Shown in pieces: positions 1 to 6,615 of a stretch of DNA of 10,498 nucleotides. A program made the position numbers and the translations under genes. The stretch spans positions 1 to 10,498 of the forward strand of contig DASYQV010000102.1 in the NCBI GenBank assembly GCA_036005125.1. The letters run 5' to 3'. The notes under the pieces are model-generated. The model worked only from the letters and a program-made list of their open reading frames with translations, was not told where the DNA came from and ran no database searches. This stretch comes from DASYQV01 sp036005125 (GTDB lineage: Bacteria; Acidobacteriota; Vicinamibacteria; Vicinamibacterales; UBA2999). Within the stretch, counting starts at the first letter, position 1; every line of letters starts with the position of its first letter.

Positions 1-494
1 ACAGCGTTACGGCGGTCATAGAAGGTATCGAAAATGAAATCGACATAGTCGTCGTGGATGAACACATCGCGTCGCATTTCGTTGGCGATGATCCGCTCCG
101 GCTGGCTTGCCCAGCACCGGACCGAGACGTAGACGTTTGCGTTATCGAACGTGATCCAGACGTCGGTTTTTTCGGTCGCCGCCAGACCTGCCTGCGGTTC
201 TATCTGGATGAAATCGGAGGCTGGCGGGACGCTCGTGTAGACACCCTCGTCGAGCCGACCGTCAATCCGCAGCGGCACGCTGACGCGCACGGCTCGCATC
301 GTGGCCCGGCCCGAATCGTCCCGCGTGAGCACCTCTGGTGGAAGGGGTGGAGGCGGACCGTCGAACACGAATGGGAGCTCCAGTGAGGCCAAGGGAGAAG
401 GCGACGCGGCCGGCGCGTTCTGGCCGGCCTCTGCGGCGCCGCTCAGGATCAGTCCGCCGAGCATCAACCAGGCTGCTACACGGATCCATCTCAT
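1..494 (-). CDS. DUF5916 / CBM9-like exported protein, 5' part only
   Basis: This is an open frame read leftward from the ATG at 494-492. It stays open to the window edge (164 codons plus 2 bases), so the C-terminus is missing. Residues 1-25 form a signal peptide: MRWIR, then a hydrophobic stretch (VAAWLMLGGLILSGAAEA) with a plausible cleavage site. A proline- and alanine-rich linker follows, including PPPPLPPEV. From about residue 75 the protein matches the N-terminal carbohydrate-binding family 9-like domain of DUF5916 proteins: 'RIDGRLDEGVY', 'DFIQIEPQAG', 'EKTDVWITFDNANVYV', 'EMRRDVFIHDDYVDF' and 'IFDTFYDRRNAV'. In this family that domain precedes a long beta-rich, probably outer-membrane-associated region, and whole proteins are usually several hundred residues. 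Substrate and role are unknown. The start is supported by the signal peptide; no clear Shine-Dalgarno sequence is visible. Overlapping ORFs here in other frames are shadows. The domain assignment is from recognised motifs, not from a search. Confidence 0.82.
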   Translation of the reverse strand, partial: MRWIRVAAWLMLGGLILSGAAEAGQNAPAASPSPLASLELPFVFDGPPPPLPPEVLTRDDSGRATMRAVRVSVPLRIDGRLDEGVYTSVPPASDFIQIEPQAGLAATEKTDVWITFDNANVYVSVRCWASQPERIIANEMRRDVFIHDDYVDFIFDTFYDRRNA

Positions 495-633
495 AGGAGA
501 CGCCCAAGGTCGAGGTCATGCTAAACCCGTACGGCGGCCGAGCCTGCCAAAAATCGCGCATAGCTGGAGCAGCGCGTGCGCAGCGCGCCATTCGAGGCCC
601 GTCGTTCGCCAACCGGTCTGGACTGCCTTAGCG
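495..633. other. Gene-free upstream region of the DUF5916-like gene
   Basis: I see no convincing coding sequence here. It must carry the minus-strand promoter of the gene starting at 494. TTGGCA-like and TAGCAT-like hexamers exist on the minus strand, but their spacing (about 21 nt) is poor, so no promoter is called. A GC-rich self-complementary patch (about 568-586, alternating GCGC/TGCGCA) could form a small hairpin. Confidence 0.4.
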
Positions 634-980
634 GCTGACGTCAATTGTCTTGCCATCGCGGCAGCGGCGGCAGAGCGCGCGGAGACGACTTCACGCAGAG
701 AGCGGTGAGGGGCCGAGTCACGCAGAGAGAAGGCCACGCACACCACGCCGGTGGGCGCGCTGCGCGCAGCATCGATCGAGAGGTAGCACGGAAACACAAA
801 CGGAGAAACACGCCGAAGCCGCTTGTGTTTCCGTGCTGCCTCTCGATCGATGTGCCGGACGCACGGCGGCCGGCACCCACCGGCGGCGGAATCGGGGCCA
901 GCCTTTGCGCATCTCCGCGACTCAGCGTTCTCTGCGTGAAACGTCTCAGCGAACTCCGCCCACTCTCCGTACAATCAGCG
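634..980. repeat. Dispersed palindromic repeat, copy A
   Basis: This is a non-coding imperfect palindrome of about 345 bp with a second copy at 10220-10498 in the same orientation. Both copies begin with the same edge: GCTGACGT, then an A/C difference, then AATT, and CTTG(C/T)CATCG shortly after. Outer arms: GGAGACGACTTCACGCAGAG (681-700) is mirrored by CTCTGCGTGAAACGTCTC (930-947). The motif TCACGCAGAGAG occurs twice on the left, at 691-702 and 718-729. Middle arms: GCCGGTGGG (747-755) pairs with CCCACCGGC (876-884). The centre is a 34-bp hairpin (770-852), with a small second hairpin at 852-876. No transposase and no credible ORF lies inside; the open frames here are by-products of the repeat. 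The right boundary is approximate. It may be a MITE- or REP/BIME-like element, or a transcribed structured RNA; which one is unknown. Confidence 0.82.
770..852. repeat. 34-bp hairpin at the centre of repeat A
   Basis: The left arm 770-803 is the reverse complement of the right arm 819-852, apart from one G-T wobble (784/838) and one A-C mismatch (800/822). The loop is 15 nt (804-818). The arms contain ATCGATCGAGAGG, CACGGAAACACAA and their complements. The stem is too long for a typical intrinsic terminator and has no downstream T-tract. In copy B the same hairpin keeps pairing despite substitutions. Confidence 0.9.
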
Positions 981-1075
981 ACGCAAGTTGACCACTTAAT
1001 TTCGATCGGGCTCCTTACTAGCGTAGACCGCCCCGAAGCCACCACAACACAAGCGAGCAGCAGAGTAGGTCTCGG
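981..1075. other. Short non-coding gap
   Basis: This lies between the right edge of repeat A and the stop codon of the DUF6152-like gene. No gene, clear terminator or promoter is visible. Confidence 0.4.
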
Positions 1076-1555
1076 TCAGTGTTTCGGCTTCGTCGTCGAT
1101 TTCGTGCCCGTCGATGTCGTACCGGTGGTTGCCTTCGCACCCTGGGTTCGACCACCGCCCTGAGAAGCTCTGTCGAAGAACGCGCCGGCGGCGAACATTT
1201 CACGGCCTCCTGAAACCATTACAGATTTACCGCTGAGCCGCTTGCTGCCGTCCTTCGCGAGCCATCCGTCAACGGTCACCTGCTCGCCACCGTGGAGCTG
1301 TTTCGACGTCCACCCCGCCCGTTGCAATGACGCCGGGCTCCCCAGCTCGACCATCCATTCACTCTCGGCCCCAGTGTCATCCTTACCCTTGACCGTGAGC
1401 ATGGAATGCGGGTTCTTCCACTCGAGCCTGGTGACGGTGCCGGTTACGGTGACGGGTTTTTTCCAGTCATACTCGGCGTCGAACGGATGGTGAGCGAACG
1501 CCGATCCGCTGCCCGCGGCGAGGAGAATCGCCGCGACGGCCAATGTCCGTTTCAT
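1076..1555 (-). CDS. Exported DUF6152-family small protein
   Basis: A 159-residue secreted protein. Residues 1-21 (MKRTLAVAAILLAAGSGSAFA) are a textbook Sec signal peptide with a signal peptidase I site after AFA, so the mature protein begins with a His-His pair (HHPFDAEYD). Residues 30-110 carry features I recognise from DUF6152: 'KKPVTVTGTVTRLEWKNPH', 'WMVELGSP', 'RAGWT', 'GGEQVTVDGWLAKDGSK'. The family is predicted to be a small periplasmic beta-barrel of unknown function. The N-terminal HH and the NPH at 48-50 could bind a metal, which is inference. The C-terminus from about residue 132 is a low-complexity Gly/Thr/Lys tail ending TKSTTKPKH. The ATG at 1555 is chosen over a longer upstream frame because a strong GGAGGTG ribosome site lies just ahead of it and the signal peptide begins there. 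It appears to be a single-gene unit. Confidence 0.85.
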   Translation of the reverse strand: MKRTLAVAAILLAAGSGSAFAHHPFDAEYDWKKPVTVTGTVTRLEWKNPHSMLTVKGKDDTGAESEWMVELGSPASLQRAGWTSKQLHGGEQVTVDGWLAKDGSKRLSGKSVMVSGGREMFAAGAFFDRASQGGGRTQGAKATTGTTSTGTKSTTKPKH

Positions 1556-1561
1556 AACATT

Positions 1562-1568
1562 CACCTCC
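1562..1568 (-). promoter_or_regulatory. Ribosome binding site of the DUF6152-like gene
   Basis: On the minus strand GGAGGTG lies 6 nt before the ATG at 1555. It is the best Shine-Dalgarno match in the window, and it fixes the start at the signal peptide rather than at the upstream in-frame ATG (1663). Confidence 0.8.
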
Positions 1569-1670
1569 ACTGTTCGTTCTGGCGTCGCGGTTAATGCAAT
1601 GGCGGGGCCGCCGAGTGACGCTCGGGCGGCGGAGCTTACACAAAGCCGCGCGAAATAGCCCAACGATCCT

Positions 1671-1919
1671 TTACCCGCGGTGCTCGAGCGGCCATCCGCC
1701 CTTCGGGATGGCGTCGGCCAGCGTCGTTCCCTCTACCAGCTCCACGTCAGGAAATGGACCTCGCGCCCGGTCGACGGTCGGGTGTCGCCTCGGCGGAATA
1801 GAGCACGACAATGTTCGGGTGGTTGATCGCGGCCGCAGCGCGCGCCTCCTGTTCGAAGCGCCCGACGCGATCGGAATCGCTGAAAAGAGTTCCGTCCTCG
1901 TACCCGCCGTGAGCGGCAT
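1671..1919 (-). pseudogene. Decayed serine/threonine kinase fragment
   Basis: Pieces of a Hanks-type kinase N-lobe are readable only by switching among all three minus-strand frames. From the ATG at 1919 the frame gives MPLTAGTR, the usual N-terminus of this kinase family. The Gly-rich loop and the VAIK lysine are missing. A second frame gives 'DSDRVGRFEQEARAAAAINH' and 'PNIVVLYSAE', which is the alpha-C helix region. A third gives 'GREVHFLT', and the first frame returns with 'VELVEGTTLADAIPKGG', which is the hinge region. Adding one base next to 1744/1745 would restore FLTMELVEG. Homology ends near 1680; HRD, DFG and everything after them are absent. It is divergent to the kinase at 2095 and reads as a paralogous relic. 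It cannot encode an active kinase. The match was made by eye. Confidence 0.78.
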
Positions 1920-1957
1920 CGGCTCGGACCCTGGCTGGTCCACCGGGAACCGGGCGG

Positions 1958-1963
1958 ATTATA
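1958..1963 (-). promoter_or_regulatory. Relic -10 box of the decayed kinase
   Basis: On the minus strand the sequence is a perfect TATAAT, about 39 nt before the relic ATG at 1919. No good -35 hexamer was found. It mirrors the TATAAT in front of the divergent kinase, so the ancestral promoter may survive although the gene is dead. Confidence 0.4.
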
Positions 1964-2074
1964 GGCGCCGATTGCCCGAAATCCCCCACCGATCAGTTCC
2001 GCCCAGGGGGAACAGCTGAACGTGGACAGCTCCATAACAAGTGCACGCGTCCCCTCCGATTCTTCCAGCGCCCG

Positions 2075-2080
2075 TATAAT
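2075..2080 (+). promoter_or_regulatory. -10 box of the kinase gene
   Basis: A perfect TATAAT lies 14 nt before the GTG start at 2095. Transcription would begin near 2087, giving a leader of only about 8 nt without a clear Shine-Dalgarno site, so the mRNA may be almost leaderless. There is no recognisable -35 hexamer at 16-18 nt spacing. Confidence 0.5.
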
Positions 2081-2094
2081 CCACGGCGAAGATT

Positions 2095-2982
2095 GTGGCT
2101 CTCACCCCTGGCACCCGCCTCGGTCCGTACGACATCCTCTCCGCGCTGGGGGCCGGCGGCATGGGAGAGGTCTATCGGGCACGCGACACCAGGCTCAATC
2201 GCGACGTCGCGATCAAGATCCTGCCGGACGTTTTTGCCACTGATCCCGATCGGCTCGCCCGCTTCGAGCGCGAGGCCCGGATTCTCGGGTCGCTGAACCA
2301 TCCTCACATCGCCATGATCCACGGGCTCGAGCAGGCGGAAGGCGCTCAGGCCCTGGTGATGGAGCTCGTCGAGGGCGACGAGCTCGCGCAGCGCCTCGCC
2401 CGCGGGGCGATTCCGATCGACGAAGCGTTGCCGATCGCGAAACAGGTTGCCGAGGCGCTCGAGACGGCGCACGAGCAAGGCATCATCCATCGCGATCTGA
2501 AGCCCTCGAACATCAAGGTTCGCGATGATGGCACCGTGAAGGTCCTGGACTTCGGCCTCGCGAGGGCGATGGATTCCGCCGTCGGCAGCGCGCCGCACGT
2601 GTCTCAGTCACCGACGATCACGACGCCGGCCATGATGACGGGTGTCGGCATGATTCTGGGCACGGCAGCGTACATGAGTCCCGAGCAGGCGAAAGGACGC
2701 GCGGCGGACAGGCGCAGCGACCTGTGGGCCTTCGGCTGCGTGCTCTACGAGATGCTCACCGGCGCGCGGGCGTTCCCGGGAGACAACGTCTCCGACACGC
2801 TCGCGGCGGTGCTCCGCGGCGAGCCGACCTGGGACGCGCTGCCGGCGAACACGCCATCGCCGATTCGCCGTCTGCTTCGCCGCTGCCTCGAGAAGGATCG
2901 GAATCTGGATTTGGGATTTTGGCCGCCGGACCCTGCAGCGGCTGACAGGCAGCGGGGCAACGCGGCCGGTCTGGACGCCTGA
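2095..2982 (+). CDS. Serine/threonine protein kinase, catalytic domain only (3'-truncated)
   Basis: A GTG start gives 295 residues, beginning with the usual ALTPGTRLGPYDI. All kinase landmarks are present: Gly loop GAGGMGEV (19-26), VAIK lysine K41, alpha-C region RFEREA, HRDLKPSN (132-139, catalytic D134), DFG (152-154), YMSPEQA in the activation segment, SDLWAFG (208-214) and the C-lobe ending RRLLRRCLEKDR (258-269). The catalytic domain therefore looks intact. Family members normally continue into a juxtamembrane region, one transmembrane helix and a periplasmic TolB/WD40-like propeller. Here the kinase frame jumps at about 2900-2903 into propeller sequence in the wrong frame, adds about 26 unrelated residues (LDLGFWPPD...) and stops. 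What remains would be a soluble, sensorless kinase. It is either a young pseudogene or a truncated but active enzyme; an assembly error is also possible. Confidence 0.85.
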   Translation: MALTPGTRLGPYDILSALGAGGMGEVYRARDTRLNRDVAIKILPDVFATDPDRLARFEREARILGSLNHPHIAMIHGLEQAEGAQALVMELVEGDELAQRLARGAIPIDEALPIAKQVAEALETAHEQGIIHRDLKPSNIKVRDDGTVKVLDFGLARAMDSAVGSAPHVSQSPTITTPAMMTGVGMILGTAAYMSPEQAKGRAADRRSDLWAFGCVLYEMLTGARAFPGDNVSDTLAAVLRGEPTWDALPANTPSPIRRLLRRCLEKDRNLDLGFWPPDPAAADRQRGNAAGLDA

Positions 2983-3659
2983 CGGCAAACGGATCGCGTT
3001 CATGGCGGTGCGCGACGGCATGGAGAGTGTGTATTGGCAGGCCTTCGATGGGGCGGGGACGATGGAGCGCCTGAGCAGCGGCACCGAGCGCCAGGCACCG
3101 GCGTCGTTCTCGCCGGATGGCGCGTACCTGATCTTCGGCACGCCGCCGCCTTCCGATCTGGGCGTCATTTCTCTGGGGGGCGACCCGCACGGCAACGATG
3201 CTCTTGCATTCACCGGCGACCGAAATGAACGGCGACATTTCACCCGACGGACGATGGCTCGCGTACGAATCCGACGAATCTGGCCGAAGCGAGATCTACG
3301 TGCGGCCGTTTCCGCACGTGGAGACCGCGCGGCACCAGGTCTCGACGGCAGGCGGCACGCGCCCCGTCTGGTCCCATACCGGGCGCGAGCTGTTCTATTA
3401 CGTGGAACCGGGCACGATCATGGCGGTCCCCGTGCGTCTGGGCGCGGACGTCACGTTGGGGAATGCCCAGCCGGTGGTCACGAGAGCGTACGCGAACCCG
3501 ATCAATCGTTGGCGCCACTACGACGTGTCGGCCGACGGTCAGCGGTTCCTGCTCTTCAAAGATGCGCCGACGACGGACGGGAAGAAGGCTGCCGCGCCCG
3601 AGATCCTTGTCGTCGTCAACTGGCTGGAGGAGCTGAAGGCGAAGGTGCCCACACGGTGA
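2903..3659 (+). pseudogene. Out-of-frame TolB/WD40-like propeller half of the kinase
   Basis: This is the C-terminal part of the same ancestral kinase gene, now untranslated in the kinase frame. From 2903, one frame on, it reads 'IWIWDFGRRTLQRLTG', 'RPVWTPDGKRIAFMA' and 'ASFSPDGAYLIFG', the repeated SPDG/TPDG blade motifs of TolB-like propellers. Near 3175-3186 (six G, then CGACCC) one surplus base shifts it again. The continuation reads 'GDISPDGRWLAYESDESGRS', 'EIYVRPFP', 'GTRPVWSHTGRELFYY' and ends 'VVNWLEELKAKVPTR' with a stop at 3657-3659, the usual C-terminus of the family. Compared with intact relatives, the linker, transmembrane segment and first blades are missing, probably several hundred codons. 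ATG-started pieces in these frames (from 3002 and 3198) have no ribosome site and are unlikely to be separate genes. Confidence 0.8.
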
Positions 3660-3686
3660 CATCCGAGGAAGCATGGCCCACCTGCA

Positions 3687-3715
3687 TTGGTGGTCCGAGG
3701 ACTGTTCGCTACAAT
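3687..3715 (+). promoter_or_regulatory. Candidate promoter of the M16 protease gene
   Basis: TTGGTG (3687-3692) and TACAAT (3710-3715) are separated by 17 nt. The -10 box matches consensus at 5 of 6 positions; the -35 box is weak. The predicted start near 3722 leaves a leader of about 34 nt that includes the ribosome site. Confidence 0.5.
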
Positions 3716-3745
3716 TAACGAGCCGGTTGTCGCCTATTACGCGTT

Positions 3746-3750
3746 GAGGA
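3746..3750 (+). promoter_or_regulatory. Ribosome binding site of the M16 protease gene
   Basis: GAGGA lies 5 nt before the ATG at 3756. It decides this start over the in-frame upstream ATG at 3687, which would place 23 non-signal residues ahead of the signal peptide. Confidence 0.65.
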
Positions 3751-3755
3751 CCTCG

Positions 3756-6602
3756 ATGACTGTTCACACCCGCGTCCGGTTCGTCCTTCTCACGGCGGCG
3801 ATCGTCGCGGCCGTGGGCTTCGCCGGCGCGCAGGAGCCGGCAATCCCCGTGGCGGTTCAGACCGCCACGCTCGGCCAGACTGTTCCCGTCGATCCGCTGA
3901 TTACGGTCATGACGCTGCCGAACGGGCTCCGCTACTACCTTCGCGAGAACCGACAGCCCCAGGGCCGCGCCGAGCTTCGGCTCGTGGTCGATGCGGGGTC
4001 CGTCCTTGAAGATGAAGACCAGCGCGGGCTCGCGCACTTCGTCGAGCACATGAGCTTCAACGGCACGCTGCACTTTCCGCGGCAGGACATCGGCGGCTTC
4101 ATGCAGGCGCTCGGCATGCGTTTCGGCGCGCATGTCAACGCCCACACTGGCTTCGACGAAACGGTGTACCAGCTGCAGATCCCGACCGGCAATCCCGTGG
4201 CGATTGACCGGTCGCTGCTCATTCTCGAAGACTGGGCGCGCAACGTGTCCTTCGATCCGGTGGAAATCGACAAGGAGAGGGGCGTCATCCTGGAGGAATG
4301 GCGGCTCGGGCTGGGAGCTGACGAGCGAATCCAGGATGCGGTGTTTCCCATCCTCCTCAAAGGCTCGCGCTACGCGGAACGGCTGCCTATCGGCAGGCCC
4401 GAGATCATCCGGAACGTGAACCACGACAGGCTGAAGCAGTTCTACACGGATTGGTACCGCCCCGATCTGATGGCCGTGATCGCCGTCGGCGATTTCGACA
4501 AGTCGGCGATCGAGCCGCTGATCCGTTCTCATTTCGGCGCGATCCCCGCGGCGTCGTCTCCGAAGCCTCGGGCGACCTACGCCGTACCGGATCAACCAGG
4601 GACGGTCTATTCCGTAATCACCGACCCCGAAGCGACGACTACCCGCATCAGCGTGTCCAGCAAGATGGCTGCACGGCCCCAGGCGACGCTCGGCGCCTAC
4701 CGGCAGCACATGGTCGAACAGCTGTTCGGCGCCATGCTGTCCGTGCGGCTTGACGAGATTGCGCAGGCGCCGAATGCGCCGTTCCTCAAGGCGCAGACCG
4801 ATCGCGATCTCCTCGTCCGCACCGAAGAGACCACGACCCTGGATGCGCTTGTCGCAAGCGGTGGCGGCGTCGAACGGGGCCTGGGGGCGCTCTTCACCGA
4901 AGTTGCCCGCGTCGCCCGCTTCGGCTTCACCGCGACGGAACTGAGTCGGCAGAAGCTGAATCTTCAGCGAGGGCTCCAGAGGGCGGTGATCGAAAAGGAC
5001 AAGAGCGCGTCGGGACCGCTGGCCGACGAGTTCGTGCGCAACTTCATCCAGGCGGAACCGATCCCGGGCATCGTGTACGAGTACGGGTTGAACCAGCGTT
5101 TTCTCCCGGAAATCACGCTGGCCGAAGTCAACAATCTTGCCAAGGATTGGATGCCCGATCGCAACCGCCTCGTCGCGATCACCGCGCCCGAGAAGGACCG
5201 GCCGTCGCTGCCCACCGAGGCGAAGCTGGCAGGCGTCATCAGCGCGGCCAGCGCCGCACCGCTGTCGGCGTACGTCGACACGGTCAGCACGCAGCCGCTG
5301 CTCGCTCGCCTCCCCACGGCGGGATCCATCGTCACGACGTCGACGAACGAAGTACAAGGCATCACCGAATGGCGGTTGTCCAACGGTGTCCGCGTGGTGC
5401 TCAAGCCGACGATGTTCAAGCAGGATGAGATCCTCGTTCGGGCCGTGAGCCCCGGTGGCACGTCGCTCGCGAGCGACCAGGACTTCATCCCCGCTGAAAC
5501 CGCCGACGTGGTGATTCCTCAAGGCGGTCTTGGCGGGCTCAGCCGGATCGATCTCGACAAGGTGCTCGCCGGAACGACCGCATTTGTCAGAGCCAGCATC
5601 GGAGAGACGGAGGAAGGGCTCGCCGGGGGCTCTTCCCGCAAAGATCTCGAAACGATGTTTCAGCTCATCTTTCTCACATTCACCGCGCCGCGGCCGGATC
5701 CGGTCGCCTTCCGCGTGCTGAGCGATCAGCTGAAGGTGACGCTCGCCAACCGGCAGGCCCAGCCGGACACAGTGTTCAACGAGGCGCTCGCCGCCGCCCT
5801 GAGCCAGAACCATCTGCGGGCGCAGCCGCTGACGCCGGCACGCGTCGATCAGATGAATCTCGACAGGTCGCTCGCGTTCTACAAGGACCGCTTCGCCGAT
5901 GCGAGCGACTTCATCTTTGTCTTCGTGGGGAGCTTCGATCTCGCGACCCTGAAGCCGCTCGTGGAGCGCTACGTGGCCAGCCTGCCGGCGCTCCACAGGA
6001 ACGAGAGCGCGAAGGATGTCGGCATGCATCCTCCGGCGGGCGTCGTCGAGAAGCAGGTGAGAAGCGGTATCGCACCCAGGAGCCAGGTCAGCATGGTCTT
6101 CAGCGGCGCGTTTCAGAACGACGAGATGCATCGAGTGGTCGCCAGGGCCATGGCGGATACGCTGGGCGGAAACCTGCAGAGAACGCTGCGGGAGGACCTC
6201 GGCGGAACCTACGGGGTCAGCGTCGTGCCAAGCTTCACGAAGCGTCCGACCGAGGAGTATCGCCTGACAATCACATTCGCCTGCGACCCGGCTCGAACGG
6301 AGAGCCTCGTCCGGACCGCGTTCCAGGTGATTGACCAGTTCAAGACCACCGGACCGTCTCAGGGACAGGTCCTCGATACACGCGCCGCGCTCGTCCGGGA
6401 CCTTGAAACGAACAGTCAGCGGAACGAGTATCTGTTGAATCGGATCATCTTCAAGTACGAATACGGTGAGGATGTCCAGGAGGTCTTCAACATGCGGCCG
6501 TTCTACGACCAGCTCACCGTCCGGATGCTGCGCGACGCGGCGCGGGAGTACCTGAACACGAACCGTTATGTGCAGGTCACGCTGATGCCGGAGGCCAGGT
6601 AG
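3756..6602 (+). CDS. Exported M16-family zinc metalloprotease (insulinase/PqqL-like)
   Basis: A 948-residue, two-repeat M16 peptidase. Residues 1-26 are a signal peptide (MTVHTRVRFVLLTAAIVAAV, ending GFAGA), so it acts in the periplasm or envelope. The first M16 domain starts near residue 50 (MTLPNGLRYYLREN) and contains the inverted zinc motif HFVEH (94-98): H94 and H98 bind zinc and E97 is the catalytic base. ERGVILEEW (174-182) supplies the third ligand, most likely E181 by analogy with mitochondrial processing peptidase. An M16_C-type domain follows. A second M16 half begins near residue 560 (LSNGVRVVLKPT) without a zinc motif, as usual for the inactive half. The length fits the PqqL/pitrilysin-like class. 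The family cleaves peptides enclosed in its clamshell chamber; the substrate is unknown. The gene is complete, with its own promoter, and ends 13 bp from the convergent phosphatase gene, leaving no room for a hairpin terminator between them. Confidence 0.93.
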   Translation: MTVHTRVRFVLLTAAIVAAVGFAGAQEPAIPVAVQTATLGQTVPVDPLITVMTLPNGLRYYLRENRQPQGRAELRLVVDAGSVLEDEDQRGLAHFVEHMSFNGTLHFPRQDIGGFMQALGMRFGAHVNAHTGFDETVYQLQIPTGNPVAIDRSLLILEDWARNVSFDPVEIDKERGVILEEWRLGLGADERIQDAVFPILLKGSRYAERLPIGRPEIIRNVNHDRLKQFYTDWYRPDLMAVIAVGDFDKSAIEPLIRSHFGAIPAASSPKPRATYAVPDQPGTVYSVITDPEATTTRISVSSKMAARPQATLGAYRQHMVEQLFGAMLSVRLDEIAQAPNAPFLKAQTDRDLLVRTEETTTLDALVASGGGVERGLGALFTEVARVARFGFTATELSRQKLNLQRGLQRAVIEKDKSASGPLADEFVRNFIQAEPIPGIVYEYGLNQRFLPEITLAEVNNLAKDWMPDRNRLVAITAPEKDRPSLPTEAKLAGVISAASAAPLSAYVDTVSTQPLLARLPTAGSIVTTSTNEVQGITEWRLSNGVRVVLKPTMFKQDEILVRAVSPGGTSLASDQDFIPAETADVVIPQGGLGGLSRIDLDKVLAGTTAFVRASIGETEEGLAGGSSRKDLETMFQLIFLTFTAPRPDPVAFRVLSDQLKVTLANRQAQPDTVFNEALAAALSQNHLRAQPLTPARVDQMNLDRSLAFYKDRFADASDFIFVFVGSFDLATLKPLVERYVASLPALHRNESAKDVGMHPPAGVVEKQVRSGIAPRSQVSMVFSGAFQNDEMHRVVARAMADTLGGNLQRTLREDLGGTYGVSVVPSFTKRPTEEYRLTITFACDPARTESLVRTAFQVIDQFKTTGPSQGQVLDTRAALVRDLETNSQRNEYLLNRIIFKYEYGEDVQEVFNMRPFYDQLTVRMLRDAAREYLNTNRYVQVTLMPEAR

Positions 6603-6615
6603 CGCGTCACGTCTG

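Noticed and set aside
540..570. TTGGCA-like motif as a sigma-54 promoter of the DUF5916-like gene
   Set aside because: The GC half at the required spacing (TTGC-type -12 element) is missing.
770..852. The long hairpin as an intrinsic terminator or a CRISPR unit
   Set aside because: The 34-bp stem has no T-tract after it, and there are no regularly spaced repeats with unique spacers; only one copy is present at each site.
516..1163. Several overlapping open frames on both strands across repeat A
   Set aside because: They translate the palindromic repeat (peptides such as CVSVLPLDRC appear in multiple frames and again in copy B). No domain, no start signals.
1608..1630. GC-rich hairpin (GCCGCCGAG / CTCGGGCGGC) as a terminator or riboswitch
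   Set aside because: It is imperfect, upstream of the DUF6152-like gene, without a T-tract or recognisable aptamer; it is common by chance in GC-rich DNA.
3240..6131. A 963-codon open frame on the minus strand, antisense to the M16 protease
   Set aside because: It lies entirely opposite a clear protease gene and the kinase remnant, is dominated by Arg, His, Asp and Gly as expected of a GC-rich antisense frame, and shows no recognisable domain or ribosome site.
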